A stretch of DNA of 48,388 nt from Azohydromonas caseinilytica (GCF_012927045.1 NZ_JABBFW010000035.1:1-48388); one strand, 5' to 3'. Positions 16,583 through 28,202 are shown, counted from the stretch's first letter. A program made the numbers and translations. Notes: a model not told the origin generated them from the letters alone.

Positions 16583-16800
16583 GGCGGGCTCCTTCCTTGA
16601 ATCCGGGATGAACGGGTGCGGCAACCGGAATGCCGTTCATGCCTGTCGCCCACAAAGGACTCCGGGAACAGCTGGGCTGCACGACGGTACGTTGTTTGCC
16701 AAGACCCGAGGTTTGGCCGCACGCGCGCCGTCACGCCGCTCGATCCCTCCATGCGGTAACGCCGTTCGGGCAGCGACAAACCTTTCCCACGGGGCTGTAG

Positions 16801-17952
16801 ATGCACAAGGTATGGGCGGCCAATGCCGCGGCAGGACTCAACGGCAGCTTTTTCAAGGGCATGGACGCGATGCGGCTGGCCGCCGGTGCCGGGCTGGACC
16901 GGCTCGGCCTCGGCCCGCAGCCCTCGCCCAGCCGGGTGCTGCACGAGGCGCCCGGGCTGCGCCTGCGGCGCTACGACAGCGGCGGCGGGCCGGTGCTGCT
17001 GATCGTGCCCGCGCCGATCAAGGCGCACTGGATCTGGGACCTGGCACCGGATTGCAGCGTGGTGCGCGCCGCATTGGCACAGGGCTGCCAGGTCTACCTG
17101 GTGGAATGGCATGCGGCGCCGGCGGACTGGGGGCTGGACGAGCATGTGGCCGCCGTCGCCCGTGCCAGCGAGCGGGTGCGGGAAGCTACCGGACACCGGC
17201 CGCACCTGATGGGCCATTCACTGGGCGGCACCCTGTCGGCGCTGTGCGCGGCGCGCTATCCGCAGGCCGCGGCCTCGCTGGTGCTGGTGGAGGCGCCGCT
17301 GTGCTTCGGCGAGTCCACCGGCGCGCTGGCGTCGGTGGTGCATGCGCTGCCGCCCGGCTTCGCGCAGCGCTATGCCCATGTGCCGGGCAGCCTGGTGAGC
17401 CTGGGCGCCAGCCTGGCCTCGCCGGACGAGTTCATCACCGAATCGCGCCTGGACGCCGTCGCGGCGGCGCTGCACGGGCCGCAGGCCTGGCGCCGCCACC
17501 TGCTGGCCATGCGCTGGACGCTGCAGGAATTGCCGCTGCCCGGCAAGCTGGTGGCGCAGGTCAGCGATGCGCTGTACCGCGAAGACCGCTTCATGCGCGG
17601 CACGCTGGAGCTGGAGGGGCGGCGCGTCACGCCGGGCGAGGTGAACGTGCCCATCACGGCCATCGTCGATGAGCGCAGCCGCGTGGTGCCGGCCCGGTCG
17701 CTGGCGGGCTTCGTGCAGGCCACCGCCAGTGAGCGCACGCTGCTGCAGCACTACCGCGGCGACGTGGGCGTGTCGCTGCAGCACCTGGGCGCCCTGATCG
17801 GCGAGAGCGCCCACCGCCGGATCTGGCCCCGGGTGTTCGACTGGCTGCGGGAGCTGGAGCCGCCCCGCGCCGACGCGGAGCAGGCATCCGCTCCGGACTT
17901 GGCGCCGCCGGCCGGCGGCGCGTCGCCCCGCGCCCGCACCCGCTACCGTTAA
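16801..17952 (+). CDS. Alpha/beta hydrolase, PhaC-like
   Basis: This 383-residue cytosolic alpha/beta hydrolase resembles the class I/III PHA synthase fold (LLIVPAPIKAHWIWDLAPDCSVVRA, VYLVEW). The nucleophile elbow reads GHSLGGT with serine 140, whereas true polyhydroxyalkanoate synthases have cysteine in GxCxGG. It is therefore probably an esterase or depolymerase-type relative. Possible acid and histidine residues lie in the region 285-325, but I cannot assign them firmly. Start at 16801 begins with MHKVWAANAAAGL and has only a weak ribosome binding site. It ends four bases inside the convergent RMF-like gene. Confidence 0.75.
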   Translation: MHKVWAANAAAGLNGSFFKGMDAMRLAAGAGLDRLGLGPQPSPSRVLHEAPGLRLRRYDSGGGPVLLIVPAPIKAHWIWDLAPDCSVVRAALAQGCQVYLVEWHAAPADWGLDEHVAAVARASERVREATGHRPHLMGHSLGGTLSALCAARYPQAAASLVLVEAPLCFGESTGALASVVHALPPGFAQRYAHVPGSLVSLGASLASPDEFITESRLDAVAAALHGPQAWRRHLLAMRWTLQELPLPGKLVAQVSDALYREDRFMRGTLELEGRRVTPGEVNVPITAIVDERSRVVPARSLAGFVQATASERTLLQHYRGDVGVSLQHLGALIGESAHRRIWPRVFDWLRELEPPRADAEQASAPDLAPPAGGASPRARTRYR

Positions 17953-18176
17953 CGGGCCAGCGGAATCGCGTTGCGCAGCTTTTGCAGAAGCGGCTGCCAC
18001 CCCATCAGCGAGCGCGGCCGGCGCCAGCGGGCCCCCTCGCGCTTCATCGAGCCCTCCACCCAGCCATGCTCCCAGGCCGTGGCCTCGGGTGAGCCGGGGG
18101 CGTAGGGACAGCTCCCGCCAAAGAAAGCCCCGGCCTTGAAGCCTTCGTGCCGGGGGTCGTTTCGGTTCGTCGCCAT
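17949..18176 (-). CDS. RMF/CrpP-like small protein
   Basis: This 75-residue protein has the pattern RHEGFKAGAFFGGSCPY followed by W-x2-GW-x-EG. It matches the ribosome modulation factor signature (RGY-x-AG-x-G...CPY...W-x2-GW-x-E). RMF dimerises 70S ribosomes in stationary phase; related CrpP-type proteins have other proposed roles. The C-terminus here is longer and more basic than classic RMF. ATG 18176 has AAGGAG upstream. It sits among other short, probably stress-related genes and about 1.7 kb from ssrA. Confidence 0.6.
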   Translation of the reverse strand: MATNRNDPRHEGFKAGAFFGGSCPYAPGSPEATAWEHGWVEGSMKREGARWRRPRSLMGWQPLLQKLRNAIPLAR

Positions 18177-18475
18177 GGCGTCGCTCCTTTCAGCCCAGAC
18201 ATCGCAAGCGCCGCGCCGGCTGGCCTCCCGTGCTCCCCCTTTTTCGCAGGATTGCCAACTCGGCCTCGATCGTGGCTGGTACCGGGCGACTCACCGGACA
18301 TGCGGCATCGAGCCGCGACGCCCCGGTGCATCGCGCCCAGGCGGCCGGATCGCCGGCCTCGGGGTGCGCTCCGGGCGGCGCGGTACGCCCATTGCTGACC
18401 GGCTCCTGCCATACATCCCGGGTCGGACGGAAGCGCGGCCCGGGTATTTCCTCCATCCACCGACCCCGTCACGCC
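18177..18475. other. 299-base region upstream of the antiporter
   Basis: The plus-strand frame is open through here from 18230 but the translation is Arg/Ser/Gly/Cys-rich and not membrane-like, so I treat it as the divergent promoter region of the RMF-like and antiporter genes. No other structure seen. Confidence 0.4.
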
Positions 18476-19765
18476 TTGTTCGCCACCTGGTGCCTGCTGA
18501 TCGGCTCGCTGCTCGTCGCAATGGGCCTGAGCAACACGCTGCTCAAGCGTCTGCCGGTGAGCGCGGCGGCGCTGTATCTCGCCATCGGCTACATCCTGGG
18601 TCCGGAGGTCGCGGGCTTCATCAACTTGAGCCTCACCGAGGACGCCGTGCTGATCGAGCATCTCACCGAGATCGCGGTGCTGGTGTCGCTGTTCGCGGTG
18701 GGCCTGCGGCTGCGGGTGCACCTGGACGATCCGCTGTGGCGCGCGCCGGTGCTGCTGGCCAGCGTGGCCATGCTGCTGACCATCGCCTTCATCACGGCGC
18801 TGGGCTACTGGGGGCTGGGGCTGTCGCTGGGCGCCGCGGTGCTGCTGGCGGCCGTGCTGGCGCCCACCGACCCGGTGCTGGCCTCCGAGGTGCAGGTCGA
18901 GCAGGTCGGCGACCGCGACCGGCTGCGCTTCAGCCTGACCGGCGAAGGCGGGCTCAACGACGGCGCGGCCTTCCCCTTCGTCATGCTGGCGCTGGGGCTG
19001 CTGGGCCTGCATGAGCTGGGCACGGGCGGCTGGCGCTGGTGGCTGGTGGACGTGCTGTGGGCCGTGAGCATGGGACTGCTCGTGGGCTGGTTCCTGGGCA
19101 CGGGCTTCGCCCGCGCCGTGGCCTGGCTGCGCCGCGAGCGCATGCAGGCCCTGGGCATGGAGAGCTTCCTGTCGCTGGGCCTCATCGCGCTGGCCTATGG
19201 GGTGGACGTGAAGCTCAAGGCCTACGGCTTCCTGGCCGTGTTCACCGCCGGACTGGCGATGCGCCATGTGGAGCATCTGGACAATCCCGAGAAGCCCAGC
19301 GACGAGACCGTCGTCGAGCCCGAGAAGCAGCACTACATCGCGCCGGCCGCGCTGGAGTTCGCACTGGACCTGGAAAAGCTGGTCGAGCTGACCGTGATGC
19401 TGCTGGTGGGCAGCCTGCTCAGCACCTCCGCCTTCACCTGGCAGAGCGTCGGCGTGGCGGCGGCGCTGCTGCTGGTGGCCCGGCCCGTGGCGGTGTGGCT
19501 GACCACGCGGCACCTGCGCTGGACGCCGATGCAGCGCGCGCTGGCCGCCTGGTTCGGCGTGCGGGGTGTAGGCTCGATGTACTACCTGGCCTATGCCGTC
19601 TCGCACGGCGCGTTCACGCCGGACACACCGGAAGTCGCTGACGCGGTGCTGGTCACCATCGCGCTGTCGGTGCTGCTGCACGGCTCGACGGCGACGCCGA
19701 TCATGGCGGTGTACCAGCGCCGCCTGAAGCGGCGCCAGTTCACGCCGGCCTCCCCGCCGCGCTGA
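18476..19765 (+). CDS. CPA1-type Na+(cation)/proton antiporter
   Basis: This inner-membrane antiporter of about 429 residues has some twelve hydrophobic segments. The CPA1 ion-binding motif is clear (LAPTDPVLASEVQV, with the paired T-D-P), followed by GEGGLNDGAAFPFVMLAL. The conserved arginine helix reads FGVRGVGSMYYLAYA. A soluble loop with acidic residues (DNPEKPSDETVVEPEKQHY) lies between helices. The start is uncertain: the first membrane helix begins right after TTG 18476; the next ATG (18521) falls inside that helix, and a distant ATG at 18230 would add 82 unlikely residues. It exchanges Na+ or K+ for protons, contributing to pH and salt tolerance. Confidence 0.85.
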   Translation: MFATWCLLIGSLLVAMGLSNTLLKRLPVSAAALYLAIGYILGPEVAGFINLSLTEDAVLIEHLTEIAVLVSLFAVGLRLRVHLDDPLWRAPVLLASVAMLLTIAFITALGYWGLGLSLGAAVLLAAVLAPTDPVLASEVQVEQVGDRDRLRFSLTGEGGLNDGAAFPFVMLALGLLGLHELGTGGWRWWLVDVLWAVSMGLLVGWFLGTGFARAVAWLRRERMQALGMESFLSLGLIALAYGVDVKLKAYGFLAVFTAGLAMRHVEHLDNPEKPSDETVVEPEKQHYIAPAALEFALDLEKLVELTVMLLVGSLLSTSAFTWQSVGVAAALLLVARPVAVWLTTRHLRWTPMQRALAAWFGVRGVGSMYYLAYAVSHGAFTPDTPEVADAVLVTIALSVLLHGSTATPIMAVYQRRLKRRQFTPASPPR

Positions 19766-19786
19766 CCGGGGCGGCCCGGCGTCCGG

Positions 19787-20797
19787 TCAGAACTCCTCAG
19801 TGTCGATTTCCTGCTGCGTGGCGGCGTTGTAGCGCGCGCCCGCCACGGTGCGCTGGTTGATCAGCGCATCGAGCTCGGCGATGGTGTCGGCGTCGAGCCG
19901 CACGTCGAGCGCGCCCAGGTCTTCTTCCAGGTGCGCAATGCGGGTGGTGCCGGGGATGGGGATGATGTCCTCGCCCTGCGCCAGCAGCCAGGCCAGCGAG
20001 ATCTGCGCCGGCGTGCAGCCCCGGGCCTGCGCGATGCGCTGGAGGCCGTCGAACAGCTCCAGGTTGCGCGCGTAATTTTCAGGCGTGAAGCGCGGCATGG
20101 CGCGGCGGATGTCCTTGGCGTCCAGCGTGGACACGTCGCCGAGCCCGCCGGCCAGGAAGCCGCGGCCCACCGGGCTGAAGGCCACGAAAGCCACGCCCAG
20201 CTCGCGGCACGTCTGCAGCACCGCGATCTCCGGATTGCGCGTCCAGAGCGAATACTCGGTCTGCAGCGCCGCGATCGGGTGCACGGCATGCGCGCGCCGC
20301 AGCGTCGCGGCCGACACCTCGGACAGGCCCAGCGTGCGCACCTTGCCCTCGCGCACCAGCTCGGCCATGGCACCCACCGTCTCCTCGATGGGCACGGTCA
20401 TGTCCAGGCGGTGCAGGTAGTAGAGGTCGATGACCTCCACGGCCAGGCGCTGGAGGCTGTCCTCGCAGTTGCGGCGGATGGTCTCGGGGCGGCCGTCGAT
20501 GACGCGGCGCGTCACGCCGTCCTCGCCCTTGACGCCGGCCATGCCGCCCTTGCTCGCGAGCGTGAAGCGGTCGCGGTGGGGCTTGAGCGCCCGCCCGACC
20601 AGCGTCTCGTTGGCGCCGAAGCCGTACAGGGCCGCAGTGTCGAAGAGCGTGACGCCCAGGTCGAGCGCGCGCAGCAGCAGCCGCTCGCCCTCCTCCGCCG
20701 GCGGCGGCACGCCGTAGGCATGGCTCAGGTTCATGCAGCCCAGGCCGATGGCCGAGACGCTGAAGGGACCGATGCGACGCTGCTGCATGAGGCTCAT
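19787..20797 (-). CDS. Aldo/keto reductase
   Basis: This 336-residue (alpha/beta)8 NADPH-dependent oxidoreductase has the catalytic tetrad D53 (FDTAALYG), Y58, K83 (ASKGG) and H129 (DLYYLHRLD) in place. The C-terminal cofactor region includes IPIPGTTR. It belongs to the AKR13/YdjG-like group of general aldehyde or ketone reductases. It is the last gene of the minus-strand pmd cluster, separated from pmdC by a 113-base gap with a REP-like hairpin. Co-transcription is possible but not certain. A role in reducing aromatic aldehydes that feed protocatechuate is a guess from context. Confidence 0.88.
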   Translation of the reverse strand: MSLMQQRRIGPFSVSAIGLGCMNLSHAYGVPPPAEEGERLLLRALDLGVTLFDTAALYGFGANETLVGRALKPHRDRFTLASKGGMAGVKGEDGVTRRVIDGRPETIRRNCEDSLQRLAVEVIDLYYLHRLDMTVPIEETVGAMAELVREGKVRTLGLSEVSAATLRRAHAVHPIAALQTEYSLWTRNPEIAVLQTCRELGVAFVAFSPVGRGFLAGGLGDVSTLDAKDIRRAMPRFTPENYARNLELFDGLQRIAQARGCTPAQISLAWLLAQGEDIIPIPGTTRIAHLEEDLGALDVRLDADTIAELDALINQRTVAGARYNAATQQEIDTEEF

Positions 20798-20825
20798 TCC
20801 TTGTGAGTTCTTTCTGTAGAGGACA

Positions 20826-20900
20826 CCGTTCGGGCTGAGCCTGTCGAAGCCTAGCCGGAGGACCGGGCCACAGGCCCTTCGACAAGCTCAGGGCGAACGG
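20826..20900. repeat. REP-like inverted repeat, copy 1
   Basis: A 75-base element with near-complementary ends: CCGTTCGGGCTGAGCCTGTC at the left and CAAGCTCAGGGCGAACGG at the right, able to fold into a long hairpin. A second copy lies at 26789-26863. The same motif is frequent in Comamonadaceae genomes (general knowledge). It separates the aldo/keto reductase gene from pmdC. Confidence 0.75.
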
Positions 20901-20910
20901 AGTGCGTGAG

Positions 20911-21876
20911 TCACTGGCCCTCGTTGAGCTGCTGCTCCAGCTGGTGCAGCACCTCGTAGCAGGGCAGCACCTGCGCCACGCTGGAGTTGGGCTCGCGGCC
21001 TTCGCGGATGGCGGCGAAGAACTCGCGGTCCTGCAGCTCGATGCCGTTCATCGACACGTCCACCTTGGACACGTCGATCTTCTCTTCCTTGCCGCTGACC
21101 AGGTCGTCGTAGCGGGCAATGTAGGTGCCGCTGTCGCCGATGTAGCGGAAGAAGGTGCCCAGCGGGCCGTCGTTGTTGAAGGACAGGCTCAGCGTGCAGA
21201 TCGCGCCGTTGGCGGCCTTGAGCTGGATGCTCATGTCCATGGCGATGCCCAGTTGCGGGTGGATCGGGCCCTGCACGGCGTTGGCCTTCACGATGGGGCT
21301 GCCGCACTGGTAGGCGAACAGGTCCACCGTGTGCGCGGCGTGGTGCCACAGCAGGTGGTCGGTCCAGCTGCGCGGCTGGCCCAGCGCGTTCATGTTGGTG
21401 CGGCGGAAGAAGTAGGTCTGCACATCCATCTGCTGGATGTTGAACTCGCCGGCCTGGACCTTCTTGTGAATCCACTGGTGGCTGGGGTTGAAGCGGCGGG
21501 TGTGGCCGCACATCGCCACCAGGCCCGTCTCCTTCTGCAGCCGCACCACCTCCTGCGCATCCTCCAGCTTGTCGGCCAACGGAATCTCCACCTGCACATG
21601 CTTGCCGGCCTTCAGGCATTGAATCGCCTGCGAGGCGTGCATCTGCGTGGGCGTGCACAGGATCACGGCGTCCACTTCCGGCAGCGCCAGGCTGTCGGCC
21701 AGCTCGGTGGTCACGTGCTTGATGCCGTACTTCTCGGCCACCTCGCGGGTCTTTTCCAGGTCGCGGCTGATGAGCGAGACCACCTCGACGCCGTCGATGT
21801 TCTTGATGCCGTCCAGGTGCTTGATGCCAAAGGCGCCGGCGCCGGCCAGCGCGACCTTGATCGTCTTGTTGCTCAT
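20911..21876 (-). CDS. pmdC: 4-carboxy-2-hydroxymuconate-6-semialdehyde dehydrogenase
   Basis: This 321-residue Gfo/Idh/MocA-type NAD(P) dehydrogenase is equivalent to LigC. It oxidises the hemiacetal form of 4-carboxy-2-hydroxymuconate-6-semialdehyde to 2-pyrone-4,6-dicarboxylate. The Rossmann motif is VALAGAGAFGIKHLDGI at the N-terminus; the EIPLADK segment carries the conserved EKP-like position, here E-I-P. The identification rests on the position directly after pmdB (one-base gap) and a length close to LigC. The reaction links ring cleavage to PmdD, which opens the pyrone. Confidence 0.9.
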   Translation of the reverse strand: MSNKTIKVALAGAGAFGIKHLDGIKNIDGVEVVSLISRDLEKTREVAEKYGIKHVTTELADSLALPEVDAVILCTPTQMHASQAIQCLKAGKHVQVEIPLADKLEDAQEVVRLQKETGLVAMCGHTRRFNPSHQWIHKKVQAGEFNIQQMDVQTYFFRRTNMNALGQPRSWTDHLLWHHAAHTVDLFAYQCGSPIVKANAVQGPIHPQLGIAMDMSIQLKAANGAICTLSLSFNNDGPLGTFFRYIGDSGTYIARYDDLVSGKEEKIDVSKVDVSMNGIELQDREFFAAIREGREPNSSVAQVLPCYEVLHQLEQQLNEGQ

Positions 21877-21877
21877 G

Positions 21878-22732
<855 letters not shown>

Positions 22733-23170
22733 TTACTGGTCCTCAGGCTTGGATTGCGGCGCCGCGGGCTGCGGTGCCTGCGCTTGCTGCTCGTGCGCGT
22801 AGCGGTTGCCTTCCGGCGAGCGTCCGCCGCCGGCCATCATCTCGCGGTACTGCTCCTCGGTCAGGCCCGTCATGCTGCCGGCCATCTGTTGAAAACTGCG
22901 CCCGTCGGTGGCGCCGATCTTGGCCAGGAAGTAGATGTTGCCGCCCAGGGCGATGCAGCGGTTCAGGTCGCGGTCCAGCACCGCCTGCTTCTGCTCTTCC
23001 GTCATCGCCCACTGGTCAAGGTAGGCGCGCTCGTCGGCCTTGAACTTCTCGCGGTTCTCGGCCTTCATCAGCGACATGCAGAACTGGTTGAGCCAGTAGC
23101 CCTTGCGCGACTGGTCGGCGTCAAAGATGGTCGTGCCGGGCACGTCCTTGTAGGGTTTGTGCAATGCCAT
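22733..23170 (-). CDS. pmdA: Protocatechuate 4,5-dioxygenase, alpha subunit
   Basis: This 145-residue LigA-type small subunit caps the active site of PmdB and contributes to substrate binding. Family segments are visible: YKDVPGTTIFDADQSRKGYW, NQFCMSLMKAENREKF and LDRDLNRCIALGGNIYFLAK. The last 25 residues (Gln/Ala/Pro-rich, AQAPQPAAPQSK) are a low-complexity tail. AGGAGA precedes ATG 23170. It follows pmdD by ten bases. Confidence 0.95.
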   Translation of the reverse strand: MALHKPYKDVPGTTIFDADQSRKGYWLNQFCMSLMKAENREKFKADERAYLDQWAMTEEQKQAVLDRDLNRCIALGGNIYFLAKIGATDGRSFQQMAGSMTGLTEEQYREMMAGGGRSPEGNRYAHEQQAQAPQPAAPQSKPEDQ

Positions 23171-23180
23171 GGAGGTCTCC

Positions 23181-25039
<1,859 letters not shown>

Positions 25040-25052
25040 GGAATGCTCTTTC

Positions 25053-26030
25053 TCAGTCCAGCGAGACCTTCGCGCGCCGGATGACCTCGGCGTACTTCTT
25101 GGACTCGGCCGCGATGAAGGCGTTGAACTCGTCGCGCGTGGCCGGGAAGACGTCGTAGCCGAAGGTGGCGTAGCGCTGCTTGATCTCGGGGTCGGCCAGG
25201 GCTTCCTCGATGTCCTTCTGGATCTTGTCGGCCACCGGCTTGGGCAGGCCCTTGGGCGCGGCGATGGTGGTCCAGCCCGTGACCTCGTAGCCCGCCGGGC
25301 CGCCCGATTCGGCCACCGTGGGCACGTCGGGGAAGGCGGGGTGGCGCTTCGGGCCGGTCACGGCGATGAACTTGAGCTTGCCCGAGCGCTGCAGCGGGCC
25401 GGCGGTGGCCAGCGAGCCCAGCGCGAAGTCGAGCTCGCCCGTGGCCACGCCGGTGTAGAGCTGCGAGGTCTCCTTGTAGACCACGTGCTGCATCTGCGTG
25501 TTGGTCATCGACTCCAGCAGCGCCGAGCCCAGGTGCACCGGGTTGCCCACCGACCACGAGCCGTAGTTGAGCGCGCCCGGTCGCGCCTTGGCGTCGGCCA
25601 CGATCTGGCCCACGCTCTTGTACTTGCTGTTCGCGCCCACGCCCACGAAGAAGTAGGTCTTGAACAGCGGCGTGACCGGATCGAAGTCCTTGACCGGGTC
25701 GTAGGGCAGCTTCTTGAACAGGTGCGGGTAGGCCACCAGGTGCACGTTGTCCAGGTGGATCAGCTCGTGGCCGTCGTTGGCGGCGCGCTTGAACTGGTCA
25801 ATGGCGATGAAGCCGTTGGCGCCGGGCTTGTTCTCCACCACCACCGGCTTGCCCCACTTCTTCTGCAGCCGCTCGGCCACCAGCCGCACCACGGCTTCAG
25901 GACCGGCGCCGGCCGGGAACGGCGTGGTGATGCGCACCGGCTTGGTGGGGAATTCCTGCGCCTGCGCGGCGCCGGCGAGCAGGGCCAGCGCGCCGAAGGC
26001 GGCCGCGGCCAGGGTCTTGATCGGATTCAT
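25053..26030 (-). CDS. Bug/TTT family solute-binding receptor
   Basis: This 325-residue periplasmic receptor of the tripartite tricarboxylate transporter type (BugT family) has a signal peptide at residues 1-24 (ending AGAAQA). The family pattern follows: PVRITTPFPAGAGPEAVVRL, VVVENKPGANGFIA, and AAPKGLPKPVADKIQKDIEEAL near the end. There is no TctA/TctB membrane partner here, which is usual in Burkholderiales, where such receptors are numerous. Its place inside the pmd operon suggests an aromatic or carboxylated ligand such as protocatechuate or a phthalate-like acid. Confidence 0.9.
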   Translation of the reverse strand: MNPIKTLAAAAFGALALLAGAAQAQEFPTKPVRITTPFPAGAGPEAVVRLVAERLQKKWGKPVVVENKPGANGFIAIDQFKRAANDGHELIHLDNVHLVAYPHLFKKLPYDPVKDFDPVTPLFKTYFFVGVGANSKYKSVGQIVADAKARPGALNYGSWSVGNPVHLGSALLESMTNTQMQHVVYKETSQLYTGVATGELDFALGSLATAGPLQRSGKLKFIAVTGPKRHPAFPDVPTVAESGGPAGYEVTGWTTIAAPKGLPKPVADKIQKDIEEALADPEIKQRYATFGYDVFPATRDEFNAFIAAESKKYAEVIRRAKVSLD

Positions 26031-26073
26031 GGTGTCTCCTGCGTTTTGATTGATGTCGTTGCGGCGGGCAACT

Positions 26074-26757
26074 TCAGTCGATGTACTTCAGTCCCGCCTT
26101 GGCCAGCGGCTCGCGCATGTTGTACATGTCGAGGCCGAGCACGCCCGAGGCCAGCTTGGCGCGCTTTTCGCCTTCGAAGCTCTCGCGCTTGGCGGCGGCC
26201 TCGGCCACGTCCCTGACCTTGGCCGCGGGCACGCAGCAGATGCCGTCATCGTCGGCGACGATGGCGTCGCCCGGGTTGACCAGCATGCCCGCGCACACCA
26301 CGGGGATGTTGACCGAGCCCAGCGTGGCCTTGATGGTGCCCTTGGACGAGACGGCCTTGCTCCACACCGGGAAGCCCATCTCCTGCAGCACGCGCACGTC
26401 GCGCACGCCGGCGTCGATGATCAGGGCGCGCGCGCCGCGGGCCTGGAAGCTGGTGGCCAGCAGGTCGCCGAAGTAGCCGTCGGTGCACGGGGCGGTGATG
26501 GCGGCCACCACGATGTCGCCGGGCTGAATCTGCTCGGCCGCGACGTGCATCATCCAGTTGTCGCCCGGGTGCAGCAGCACCGTCACGGCCGTGCCCGAGA
26601 CCTGCGCGCCCGGGTAGATGGGCCGCATGTAGGGCTGCAGCAGGCCGACACGGCCCTGCGCCTCGTGCACGGTGGCCGAGCCCAGCGCGGCCAGGCGGTC
26701 GGTGGCCTCGCGGTCGGCGCGGGTGATGTTGCGGTAGACGACACCGAGTTCGTACAT
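26074..26757 (-). CDS. pmdF: 4-carboxy-4-hydroxy-2-oxoadipate aldolase / oxaloacetate decarboxylase
   Basis: This 227-residue class II aldolase (LigK/PmdF type) splits 4-carboxy-4-hydroxy-2-oxoadipate into pyruvate and oxaloacetate, the last step of the protocatechuate 4,5 pathway. Active-site segments are GYFGDLLA (94-101) and the R119-D120 pair in IIDAGVRDV, which matches the substrate and metal-binding pair in the family. ATG 26757 has AAGGA upstream; the frame reaching to 26823 runs into the REP-like repeat and is not coding. Confidence 0.92.
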   Translation of the reverse strand: MYELGVVYRNITRADREATDRLAALGSATVHEAQGRVGLLQPYMRPIYPGAQVSGTAVTVLLHPGDNWMMHVAAEQIQPGDIVVAAITAPCTDGYFGDLLATSFQARGARALIIDAGVRDVRVLQEMGFPVWSKAVSSKGTIKATLGSVNIPVVCAGMLVNPGDAIVADDDGICCVPAAKVRDVAEAAAKRESFEGEKRAKLASGVLGLDMYNMREPLAKAGLKYID

Positions 26758-26788
26758 GGCGGATTCCTTCCAGTCAGTCTTCAAAAGC

Positions 26789-26863
26789 CCGTCCGGGCTG
26801 AGCCTGTCGAAGCCTTGCCGCACAGCGCGGCTGCAGGCCCTTCGACGGACGCAGGGCGAACGG
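26789..26863. repeat. REP-like inverted repeat, copy 2
   Basis: A 75-base copy of the element at 20826 with ends CCGTCCGGGCTGAGCCTGTC and GACGCAGGGCGAACGG. The right arm has diverged (GACGGACGC for GACAAGCTC), so the hairpin is weaker. It lies between pmdE and pmdF within the operon. Confidence 0.7.
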
Positions 26864-26871
26864 AATGCATG

Positions 26872-27900
26872 TCACAGGCCCTTGGCCTTCAGCGCAACGT
26901 CCAGGCGCGGGAACACGCGGCGCGCGTTGCCTTCGTAGACCAGGTAGCGCTCCTCCTCGGTGAGGTTGGCGGTGGCCTCGACGTAGCGCTTGGTGTCGTC
27001 GTAGTAGTGGCCGGTCTCCGGGTCGATGCCGCGCACCGCGCCGATCATCTCGGAGGCGAACAGGATGTTCTTCACCGGGATGACCTTGGTGAGCAGGTCG
27101 ATGCCGGGCTGGTGGTAGACGCAGGTGTCGAAGAAGATGTTGTTGAGCAGGTGCTCGCTCAGCAGCGGCTTCTTCAGTTCCTGGGCCAGGCCGCGGAAAC
27201 GGCCCCAGTGGTAGGGCACCGCGCCGCCGCCGTGCGGGATCAGGAACTTCAGCGTCGGGAAGTCCTTGAACAGGTCGCTGGTGAGGCACTGCATGAAGGC
27301 GGTGGTGTCCGCGTTCAGGTAGTGCGAGCCCGTGGTGTGGAAGCAGGGGTTGCAGCTGGTGGAGACGTGGATCATCGCCGGGATGTCCAGCTCGACCATC
27401 TTCTCGTAGATGGGGTACCAGTGGCGGTCGGACAGCGGCGGGCTGGTCCAGTGGCCGCCGGAAGGGTCGGGGTTCAGGTTGATGCCGACGAAACCATATT
27501 CCTTGACGCACTTCTCCAGCTCGGGGATGCAGGTCGCGGGGTCCACGCCCGGCGACTGCGGCAGCATCGCGGCACCGATGAAGTGGTCGGGGAAGAGCTG
27601 GCTGACGCGCCAGCACAGCTCGTTGCAGATCGCCGCCCAGGTGGAGGAGGTCTCGAAGTCGCCGATGTGGTGGGCCATGAAGCTCGCGCGCGGGCTGAAC
27701 ACCGTCAGGTCCGAGCCGCGCTGCTTCATCAGCTTGAGCTGGTTGGTCTCAATGGACTCGCGCAGCTCGTCGTCGCTGATCTTCAGGCTCTTCGGATCGG
27801 GCTTCTTGCTCGGGTCCTTGAGCGAGGCGATCTGCAGGTCGCGCCAGGCGCCCAGCGCCGCGGGAGCCGTGGTGTAGTGGCCGTGAACGTCGATGATCAT
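26872..27900 (-). CDS. pmdE: 4-oxalomesaconate hydratase
   Basis: This 342-residue amidohydrolase-fold zinc enzyme is equivalent to LigJ. It hydrates 4-oxalomesaconate to 4-carboxy-4-hydroxy-2-oxoadipate. The zinc ligands match: H6 and H8 (IIDVHGHY), H178 (PAMIHVS) and E284 (FASEMIG); the length is the same as LigJ as I remember it. It is the first gene of the operon, with GGAGAC ahead of ATG 27900. About 180 bases upstream lies the proposed LysR operator. Confidence 0.95.
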   Translation of the reverse strand: MIIDVHGHYTTAPAALGAWRDLQIASLKDPSKKPDPKSLKISDDELRESIETNQLKLMKQRGSDLTVFSPRASFMAHHIGDFETSSTWAAICNELCWRVSQLFPDHFIGAAMLPQSPGVDPATCIPELEKCVKEYGFVGINLNPDPSGGHWTSPPLSDRHWYPIYEKMVELDIPAMIHVSTSCNPCFHTTGSHYLNADTTAFMQCLTSDLFKDFPTLKFLIPHGGGAVPYHWGRFRGLAQELKKPLLSEHLLNNIFFDTCVYHQPGIDLLTKVIPVKNILFASEMIGAVRGIDPETGHYYDDTKRYVEATANLTEEERYLVYEGNARRVFPRLDVALKAKGL

Positions 27901-28202
27901 CGAGGTCTCCAGGAATGGTTGGTGGGGCGGCGGACCAGGCCCGGACGGCCCTTCGAGCCGCCCGGAACACCCGGCTCAGGGGCGGGCAGTCGGCGTGCCG
28001 GGCCTGGTCCGAGGTCTGGCCGTTTGCAGCGGGATTCTGGTGATGCAGCCGGTGAAGACCAAGTCCATTCCGCCCATAGCTGCTATCGCAAAACGGCATA
28101 GCTTTGGGCGTTGACCCATCTCAAATAGGTTGGGCGCCATCTCGGGGACAAGGGGGCGCTCCCTCGGCCGGGACAGCCGTGGGGCGCCGCGATGGAGCGG
28201 CC
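27901..28202 (-). promoter_or_regulatory. pmd operon promoter region
   Basis: The 302-base gap between the LysR gene and pmdE holds no gene. It carries the GCTAT-N11-ATAGC inverted repeat (28082-28102) and must contain the operon promoter. I could not fix -35/-10 boxes with confidence. Confidence 0.6.
28082..28102. promoter_or_regulatory. LysR-type operator candidate GCTAT-N11-ATAGC
   Basis: A perfect 5-bp inverted repeat with 11-base spacing, of the T-N11-A type that LysR regulators recognise. An overlapping half-repeat (ATAGCTGCTAT) starts at 28076. The site lies 182 bases upstream of the pmdE start codon and about 100 bases past the LysR gene end, so it fits an activator site for the pmd operon. 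Confidence 0.6.

Noticed and set aside
16801-17952. True polyhydroxyalkanoate synthase
   Set aside because: The nucleophile position is serine (GHSLGG), not cysteine, and the protein is shorter than synthases.
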